Part shown: one piece after another, positions 1 to 4,604 of the stretch | How the letters are laid out: every line of letters starts with the position of its first letter | How positions within the stretch are numbered: the stretch's first letter is position 1 | Notes under the pieces: generated by a model | What the model was told of the DNA's origin: nothing | What the model saw: only the letters and a program-made list of their open reading frames with translations | Databases searched by the model: none | Assembly: GCA_003545155.1 (NCBI GenBank) | Contig: DQCH01000012.1 | Coordinates: forward strand, 1-6,215 | DNA: 6,215 nt | Direction of reading: 5' to 3' | Origin: Candidatus Acetothermia bacterium | GTDB taxonomy: Bacteria > Bipolaricaulota > Bipolaricaulia > UBA7950 > UBA9294 | Program-made: the position numbers and the translations under genes

Positions 1-1269
1 CTCCCCTATGAGAGCGCCAGATGGGGAGATTACGGTGAGTAGGAAGTCCCACGAATTACCTGGGCCATTACCTGGACCGTCCGGGTCGATCGTCACTGTG
101 GTTTCGCTTAAAGAAGCGTACCAGCCACCGGGGACGTCATCAAGTCGGATACTAAATGTTTTCTTTTCCCATCTAGGGTTTTGCAACGTGCATACCCAAT
201 GGATAGCCTGGCCCGGTTGCACGTTCACCAAGACCGAGGTTCTCTCTACCGGGTGGGCCGTTATAGTAAACTGGGCTTCGTGTAATTCTGTGAAATCCCC
301 TCTGGTTATGCCCTTTGTCTCCCCTTGGTAGATCGTGATGTGCCGGGGGGTGAGAAAGGTGATAGGGACTTCTCTTCTTGTTGGCATCCAGTTTCCCGTC
401 TCGAACTCCACCCACCCAAGATCTGGGAAGTAGACCGCCATCCAGCAGTGACCCGCCTGTGAGTCTTTCCTGTCTGCTACAAATCCGAAGACTCTCTGTG
501 CCGGGATTCCCGCTGCTCGGAGGAGTGCCACGGTGAGATTGGCAAAGTTGAGGCAGTTTCCCTTCTTGTTCTGTAGCGTGAACAGAGCGTCCGCCTTCGG
601 AACAGGGGAGCACAAATCCCGTGAGCATGTGTAACGCACGTTCACGCGCACCCAGTTCAGTATTCGCACCACAGCTTCAAGCTCAAGCCGGCACCCCTGA
701 ACCAACGAAAGGGCAAGCTCCCTGATTTCGGAGTTTGTGCTTTGAATCTGTGGGGTTGACGACCATAGGGAGTTAAACGCCTCCCAGGGGAGATCGATCG
801 ACTCGACAGGGAAAGGGGCAGAGGTATAGATCGGTCCGTATCGAGTCTCTTCCACGATTCTTACCTCGCGCTTTGCCACGAGCTTATCCGGGGGGTGATA
901 CCAAATCAGCGTAGTCCAGATGTTCCCGGAGAGGTCCGTCTCCTCCCAACGATCATCAAACGCAGGCTCTCCTGTGAATACCTCGGATTGAGCAATCTGG
1001 ACATGAAGCGGTTGGTCCAAACTTTGCACGGTTGGTATCGTGACATTGAGTGTCCGGCTATCCTGCGTGCTGACCATGACGGAGTAGGTGTAATCGGTCT
1101 CCTGCTGGAAAACCCCTTCTAGGATGAACAGAGTCGGGCTCTCGTCGGCCCTTGCGACTCCGAAGGACCCAATGGCCAGAACGAGCACGATGAGCGATAG
1201 CCTTCGCCAGCTCGTGTATCCTCTTGATGGTTTTCTTACAGATGTGGAACCATACACCGTGTGTAGCAT
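1..1269 (-). CDS. Secreted transglutaminase-like (papain-fold) protein, 3' end beyond left edge
   Basis: The frame is open for all 423 visible codons with no stop, so the C-terminus is missing. The ATG at 1269 is chosen because AGGAGG lies 8 bases upstream. Residues 1-23 are Arg/Lys-rich, about 24-38 are hydrophobic and ARA (39-41) looks like a signal peptidase site, so export is likely. Residues about 42-160 resemble the beta-rich N-terminal part of bacterial transglutaminase-like proteins. The core at about 180-295 shows GNCLNFANL with Cys239, AGHCW with His274, and GWVEFETG, where Glu290 sits at the usual Asp position. Residues about 335-423 look like an Ig-like or NEW3-type beta sandwich (PGQ, DVPGGW, SLSETTVTI). 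This superfamily includes cysteine proteases, amidases and cross-linking enzymes; the substrate cannot be told here. It is divergent from a cell-wall amidase gene, so an envelope role is an inference. Fold assignment is fairly sure, function is not. Confidence 0.85.
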   Translation of the reverse strand, partial: MLHTVYGSTSVRKPSRGYTSWRRLSLIVLVLAIGSFGVARADESPTLFILEGVFQQETDYTYSVMVSTQDSRTLNVTIPTVQSLDQPLHVQIAQSEVFTGEPAFDDRWEETDLSGNIWTTLIWYHPPDKLVAKREVRIVEETRYGPIYTSAPFPVESIDLPWEAFNSLWSSTPQIQSTNSEIRELALSLVQGCRLELEAVVRILNWVRVNVRYTCSRDLCSPVPKADALFTLQNKKGNCLNFANLTVALLRAAGIPAQRVFGFVADRKDSQAGHCWMAVYFPDLGWVEFETGNWMPTRREVPITFLTPRHITIYQGETKGITRGDFTELHEAQFTITAHPVERTSVLVNVQPGQAIHWVCTLQNPRWEKKTFSIRLDDVPGGWYASLSETTVTIDPDGPGNGPGNSWDFLLTVISPSGALIGE

Positions 1270-1277
1270 GAGGGTCG

Positions 1278-1283
1278 CCTCCT
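1278..1283 (-). promoter_or_regulatory. Ribosome binding site of the transglutaminase-like gene
   Basis: A perfect AGGAGG on the minus strand lies 8 bases before the ATG at 1269. It decides the start, since no other nearby Met codon in the frame has a comparable Shine-Dalgarno sequence. Confidence 0.85.
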
Positions 1284-1299
1284 AAAAATGCAGCGATTT

Positions 1300-1329
1300 A
1301 TTATAGCACTTCACTTCAAAGTTAGTCTT
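1300..1329 (-). promoter_or_regulatory. Extended -10 sigma70-type promoter for the transglutaminase-like gene
   Basis: The minus strand reads TGCTATAAT at 1308-1300: a consensus TATAAT preceded by the TGn extension. The best -35 candidate, AAGACT at 1329-1324 with an 18-base spacer, matches consensus at only three positions, as is common when an extended -10 is present. Transcription would start near 1293, giving a leader of about 24 bases that includes the AGGAGG. This is prediction from motif only. Confidence 0.6.
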
Positions 1330-1432
1330 GAGCCACCCCGCCCCACAGGTTCCTGGATCTCAGCGCGTTAGTTACCTGGATTGCAGAGGACAGATGTCGA
1401 TGTTGGGAGCTTGGCGGATGGACGCCTGGGAT

Positions 1433-1461
1433 CGGACAGGGAGTCGCGCTTGTTGCCTAAT
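1433..1461 (+). promoter_or_regulatory. Weak candidate promoter for the amidase gene
   Basis: CGGACA at 1433-1438 matches four of six -35 positions, and CCTAAT at 1456-1461 matches four of six -10 positions, with a 17-base spacer. An overlapping alternative -10 is TAATTAT at 1458-1464. Either would start transcription about 10-15 bases before the ATG, leaving a very short leader. Both are weak matches and may be chance. Confidence 0.25.
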
Positions 1462-1480
1462 TATCGGCTAGGCTAGCATT

Positions 1481-2197
1481 ATGAAGAAGATCGGTGTGCT
1501 CTTGCTCATCGTTGCAGTGGTTCTCATCTCCCTTCTCGTTGCCGGTGTCTTTAAGAAGCCCTTGCCTGTTGTGCCGCCTGTGGTAGCGGAGCCGAAAGGC
1601 CCAGTTATCGCCATCGTTCTTGATCCTGGGCATGGCGGGCGTGACCCTGGGGCAGTGGTTGGCGACGTTTTGGAAAAGGACGTGAATCTAGCGATAGTCA
1701 AGCGTATGAAGGCGCTAGCCGAGGTAGAACCTGGGCTCAATCCCATCCTAACACGCACGGCGGACGTTACGGTCGACAAACTCGATCGCATCCACCTGGC
1801 AGAAGAGGTCAAAGCAGCCCTCTACCTTTCGGTTCATACCAACGCGTTTGACGACCCCGAGGTACACGGAACAGAGACATGGGTGGATGACACCCGTGAG
1901 CCGGACGATCCAAGTTGGCTCTTGGCGGAGTCCGTGCAGAACGCCCTCGCCGCTGCCACCGAAGCCCGTGATCGAGGCGTTCGATCGCAAGAGCTTTACC
2001 TGCATCACACAAAGCTACCTGCTGTGTCGGTTGAGGTGGGCTTTCTCACCTGCCCCGAAGAGCGAGCTAAGCTACTTGACCCTGCGTATCAGGACCAGGT
2101 TGCTTGTGGTATCTTAAAAGGGATTCTTGACTACCTCGACGCTGCGGGGATACTTGGTTATCCAGACGCAACAGCGGCGACAGGAGGGTCAAATTGA
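1481..2197 (+). CDS. Membrane-anchored N-acetylmuramoyl-L-alanine amidase (Amidase_3 family)
   Basis: This zinc amidase would cleave the bond between N-acetylmuramic acid and L-alanine in peptidoglycan, outside the cytoplasmic membrane. The 238-residue protein begins with a Lys-Lys pair and a hydrophobic stretch at residues 4-24 with no clear cleavage site, so it is likely a signal anchor. A Pro/Val-rich linker (about 27-41) follows, then one catalytic domain (about 42-221). The expected residues are visible: His51 in LDPGHGG, Glu65 in LEKDVNL and His119 in SVHTNA as zinc ligands, and Glu185 in SVEVGFLT as catalytic glutamate. There is no added cell-wall-binding domain, so this is a minimal enzyme. 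The start has only a three-base AGG 8 bases upstream, a poor Shine-Dalgarno sequence, but the Met-Lys-Lys signal start fits well. Family assignment is firm. Whether it acts in cell division, sporulation or wall turnover cannot be told. Confidence 0.95.
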   Translation: MKKIGVLLLIVAVVLISLLVAGVFKKPLPVVPPVVAEPKGPVIAIVLDPGHGGRDPGAVVGDVLEKDVNLAIVKRMKALAEVEPGLNPILTRTADVTVDKLDRIHLAEEVKAALYLSVHTNAFDDPEVHGTETWVDDTREPDDPSWLLAESVQNALAAATEARDRGVRSQELYLHHTKLPAVSVEVGFLTCPEERAKLLDPAYQDQVACGILKGILDYLDAAGILGYPDATAATGGSN

Positions 2198-2374
2198 GAG
2201 TAGCTGGAGCTACCCTGTCACCGTACAAAATCCAATGATAGACCCCCCAAAAACATACGGATCTTGTTTGTGCAGACTTTCTCGAACGAGGAGGCTTTGC
2301 TTTCCGGAGGGCTCCACGTTCAGAAGAGAATCGACAAGGCAAACAACGAGCAAAGAATCAAGGATGATCCTCAG
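2198..2374. other. Intergenic gap between convergent genes
   Basis: These 177 bases lie between the stops of the amidase (plus) and mobA (minus). I see no gene, and no hairpin followed by a T-run on either strand, so a terminator for either unit is not evident. A small GTAGC/GCTAC inverted repeat at 2200-2213 lies just after the amidase stop but has no T-tract. Confidence 0.5.
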
Positions 2375-2959
2375 TCAGAGCCGCTCTAACAGTGCAAGCT
2401 CCCGCGGTGTGTTCAGGTTGACAAACGAGGAGAGCTCGGGGTCAATCTGGCGGACGATGCGTTCGCTTACCTCCCGCACACGCAAGTACTCGTAGATTCC
2501 CGTTACCTTCAATGTGCCCTGATTGAGTGCCTCCTTGATGGTTGGGATCGCACTCTGTCGATAGGCTGCACAGAGAGGCTCGTGATATCCCTCCGCAACC
2601 GGAACCGTGACATCGTTCCCTGAGGTGCGGGTGAGTAACGCCTGGATCAAACCGGGCTTTACAAACGGCATATCACAGGCGAGGACGAAACACAGATCGG
2701 TGTTGGCCGCAAGGAGGCCACTGTAGATTCCCACAAGCGGACAACGTAGCGGGTATAGGTCCTTGACGGTCCGTACCCCCATGCGTTGCAGACCAGGGTC
2801 ATTCCCTACGACGAGAGTCTCGGTGAAAAGTGAAGAGAGGTGCTTGTGGAGATGCTCGATCAATGTCATGCCTGGTGCAGTTGGAAGAAGGTGCTTCGGG
2901 CATCCCATTCGCTTTGACTCGCCACCGGCAAGGATGATAAGCGTCGCTCGCTCACTCAT
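2375..2959 (-). CDS. mobA: Molybdenum cofactor guanylyltransferase MobA
   Basis: MobA transfers GMP from GTP to Mo-molybdopterin in the cytoplasm, making the MGD cofactor used by DMSO-reductase-family enzymes such as the formate dehydrogenase encoded upstream. The nucleotidyltransferase signature LAGGESKRMGCPKHLL is at residues 10-25, PLVGIYSGL at 74-82, the metal-binding CDMPF at 95-99 and the C-terminal NLNTPRE at 181-187. The length of 194 residues is normal for the family. An in-frame ATG lies 18 bases further upstream at 2977, but I prefer 2959: it overlaps the fdhD stop as ATGA and has GAGG five bases before it, while the upstream ATG has no ribosome binding site. Translation is therefore probably coupled to fdhD. 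It is the last gene of the cassette. No partner mobB domain is seen. Confidence 0.95.
   Translation of the reverse strand: MSERATLIILAGGESKRMGCPKHLLPTAPGMTLIEHLHKHLSSLFTETLVVGNDPGLQRMGVRTVKDLYPLRCPLVGIYSGLLAANTDLCFVLACDMPFVKPGLIQALLTRTSGNDVTVPVAEGYHEPLCAAYRQSAIPTIKEALNQGTLKVTGIYEYLRVREVSERIVRQIDPELSSFVNLNTPRELALLERL
2956..2959 (-). promoter_or_regulatory. ATGA stop-start overlap coupling fdhD to mobA
   Basis: On the minus strand the bases ATGA combine the mobA ATG (2959-2957) with the fdhD TGA (2958-2956). A GAGG ribosome binding site for mobA lies five bases upstream inside the last fdhD codons. Such overlaps usually indicate translational coupling. Confidence 0.8.
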
Positions 2960-3666
2960 CCTATCCTCACCCTCCATTGCTGAGAGTAGACATTCACCCG
3001 CTCATCGCGGATGAATCCACACACGCAGATTCCCAGTTTCTCCGCCGACTCAACCGCCTGCTTGGTGGGGGCAGATACCGCCCCTACGATGGGGATGCCA
3101 CAGCGGGCAATCTTTTCTACCATAACTTTCGAAAGGCGTGAGGAGAGGAAGATGAACTTGTCGTCCAGGTTCAACCCACGTAGCAGTGCGTCGCCAACAG
3201 CCTTCTCCAATGCATGGGCACGGCTGACATCCTCGAACAGGGTGATCAGCCCTGAGTCAGCCCCGATCGCCGCTGTGTGCGTTCCCCCTGTCTTGCGAAA
3301 GATGATCCCTCGATCGCGGCACTCCCTCGCTGCCGCAAGGAGCACCGTTATGGGGATGGTGAAGCCACTCTCTACACGCGCTGGAAGACGATCCACGGGA
3401 GGGCGAGCCTCCCCGCTTAGCTCAACCAGGAACTCGTTCCCTGCTGACCTGAGCGAGGTGACATGATCCTTGGCCTCAATGAACCCCTCGGAGCGAAGGA
3501 ACCCGTAGACGAGTTCCCGAAAGTCTGTCGGGCTACAGGTAGAACAAAGGATCCTCCTTCCGTGTAGGTCGAGGGAGATTTCCCTCTCCATGGCCAGGGT
3601 ATCCTCTGTTTCTTCGATCCTCCCTGACTTGATCCTTGTAATGGTTAGCTTCCCTGTCATTCCCAT
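2956..3666 (-). CDS. fdhD: Formate dehydrogenase accessory sulfurtransferase FdhD (variant)
   Basis: FdhD binds bis-MGD and passes sulfur from a cysteine desulfurase to it, which makes formate dehydrogenase active. Family landmarks in this 236-residue protein are SPTDFRELVYGFLRSEGFI (45-63), FRKTGGTHTAA (123-133), EDVSRAHALEKAVG (145-158), LSSRLSKVMVEK (174-185), VSAPTKQAVESAEKLG (197-212) and GFIRDERVNVYS (217-228). The CxxC normally found before the TGG.H motif, used for sulfur relay in E. coli FdhD, is absent: that stretch reads ARVESGFTIP (96-105). A CSTC occurs instead at 41-44. The usual EDVGRHNALDK is also altered. Other cysteines are 116, 189, 214 and 216. Ribosome binding at the ATG (3666) is weak, and Met3 is a possible alternative start. 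It lies between focA and mobA, with a 4-base overlap to mobA. Family is sure; whether the sulfur chemistry is conserved is open. Confidence 0.93.
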   Translation of the reverse strand: MGMTGKLTITRIKSGRIEETEDTLAMEREISLDLHGRRILCSTCSPTDFRELVYGFLRSEGFIEAKDHVTSLRSAGNEFLVELSGEARPPVDRLPARVESGFTIPITVLLAAARECRDRGIIFRKTGGTHTAAIGADSGLITLFEDVSRAHALEKAVGDALLRGLNLDDKFIFLSSRLSKVMVEKIARCGIPIVGAVSAPTKQAVESAEKLGICVCGFIRDERVNVYSQQWRVRIG

Positions 3667-3695
3667 CGATGACTCACTGATTTGAGATGGTGAAG

Positions 3696-3714
3696 GGGCA
3701 CGGTTCTCGCGCCC
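3696..3714 (-). promoter_or_regulatory. Intercistronic hairpin at the focA stop codon
   Basis: The minus-strand RNA GGGCGCG-AGAAC-CGUGCCC can form a 7-bp stem (one G-U pair) with a 5-base loop. Its first base is the last base of the focA stop codon. No U-run follows, so it is not a standard intrinsic terminator. It may slow 3' decay of the upstream focA message or adjust fdhD level. Formation is inferred from base pairing only. Confidence 0.4.
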
Positions 3715-4574
3715 TATTCTCTTGGGACCGCTTCATCTATGCGCTGCTTGCGGATGTAGACGACCCAGTACAACGTTGAGACAAAGAATGCACCACCGAT
3801 GATGTTCCCGATTGTTACTGGGATGAGATTCTTGACGATCATCCCTCCGATGGAGAGGTTGGAGAGCGCGTTCGTCAAGCCGGCTGCAGAGACAACGGCT
3901 GCCTGTCCCTTCATAGCGAGGCCCATCGGGATGAAGAACATATTGGCAACACTATGCTCGAACCCGCTGGCAACGAAGGCCATGATCGGGAAGAAGATCG
4001 CCCAGATCTTCCCTACCACTGTAGCGGCAGAGACGGCCATCCACACTGCCAGGCAAACGAGCCAGTTACACAGTATGCCGCGGGAGAACGCCTCAAGCCA
4101 GGAAAGGTTCACCTTGGCATTGGCAATCGCTAGCGCCTTTGCGCCCACAAGGGCTCCATCTACCTTCCACAGGCCACTCCAGTACATGAGGAGGACGAGG
4201 AGAAGCGAGCCAGCCAGGTTTGCGAAGTAGACGATCGTCCAGTTTCGTGCAAGCCTTCCTACGCTAACCTGGCGGTCGAGAACCGACAGGAAGATCAGGT
4301 TGTTCCCCGTGAATAGCTCGGCACCGGCGATCACAACGAGTATCAGGCCGACGCTGAACACCGCACCAGCGATCAGCTTGGCCATCCCCACACCGAGAAA
4401 GCTTGCCATGTCATGGGTGACCATAATCGCAAGCTGAGCTCCGAAGCCGATGTATACCCCAGCAAAAAGACCGAGAATCGAGAGACGCAACACGCTCGCC
4501 TGCACCTTCTGCACACACACCGTCCGCGTCAACGTATCGGCGATCGTCGCCGGAGTCTTGCAACCAATATCCAT
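3714..4574 (-). CDS. focA: Formate/nitrite transporter family channel, FocA/FdhC type
   Basis: This pentameric inner-membrane channel family moves formate or related small anions (nitrite, hydrosulfide, lactate). The 286-residue protein has the expected length and six hydrophobic segments (about 30-52, 64-88, 112-131, 160-181, 190-206 and 245-275). Visible family motifs are GVYIGFGA (39-46), AELFTGNN (85-92, with Thr89 matching the gating-loop Thr of E. coli FocA), CNWLVCLAVW (169-178), and FEHSVANMFFIP, whose His207 matches the central pore histidine (His209) of E. coli FocA. NLIPVTIGNIIGG lies in the last segment. The start at 4574 has AGGAGG 8 bases upstream, in the 30-base gap after the formate dehydrogenase gene. 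Being next to that enzyme and fdhD favours formate as substrate over nitrite. Direction of transport, uptake or release, cannot be read from the sequence. Confidence 0.95.
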   Translation of the reverse strand: MDIGCKTPATIADTLTRTVCVQKVQASVLRLSILGLFAGVYIGFGAQLAIMVTHDMASFLGVGMAKLIAGAVFSVGLILVVIAGAELFTGNNLIFLSVLDRQVSVGRLARNWTIVYFANLAGSLLLVLLMYWSGLWKVDGALVGAKALAIANAKVNLSWLEAFSRGILCNWLVCLAVWMAVSAATVVGKIWAIFFPIMAFVASGFEHSVANMFFIPMGLAMKGQAAVVSAAGLTNALSNLSIGGMIVKNLIPVTIGNIIGGAFFVSTLYWVVYIRKQRIDEAVPRE

Positions 4575-4582
4575 TAGTAAAT

Positions 4583-4588
4583 CCTCCT
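4583..4588 (-). promoter_or_regulatory. Ribosome binding site of focA
   Basis: AGGAGG (within TAAGGAGGA) on the minus strand lies 8 bases before the focA ATG and fixes that start. It falls in the short gap between the formate dehydrogenase stop codon and focA, so both are probably on one transcript. Confidence 0.88.
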
Positions 4589-4604
4589 TATAGGTTTCTT
4601 GTGG

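Larger units (their letters stand above)
1270..1480. other. Divergent intergenic region between envelope genes
   Basis: These 211 bases separate two divergent start codons. The part nearest the minus-strand gene holds its promoter and ribosome binding site. The middle has an imperfect 12-base direct repeat (CCTGGAT..CAG at 1352-1363 and 1375-1386). The part nearest the amidase has a weak promoter candidate. I see no small gene or RNA here. Confidence 0.6.

Noticed and set aside
8..331. 107-codon plus-strand frame
   Set aside because: Antisense shadow of the transglutaminase-like gene, no recognisable motif or ribosome binding site.
173..628. 151-codon minus-strand frame
   Set aside because: It is in a different frame from the transglutaminase-like gene on the same strand and has low-complexity Pro/Arg/Gly-rich content with no family motif; the overlapping frame has a signal peptide and clear domain motifs.
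2200..2213. GTAGC-TGGA-GCTAC inverted repeat after the amidase stop
   Set aside because: Stem is only 5 bp and no T-run follows, so it is not supported as an intrinsic terminator.
2360..2385. Possible terminator hairpins after the mobA stop (AGGA-TCA-TCCT, AGAG-CGG-CTCT)
   Set aside because: Stems are 4 bp, and the second lies over the end of the gene; no U-tract of note.
2127..2495. 122-codon plus-strand frame crossing the amidase end and mobA
   Set aside because: Overlaps two well-supported genes in another frame, Ser/Arg-rich without motifs; treated as a shadow.
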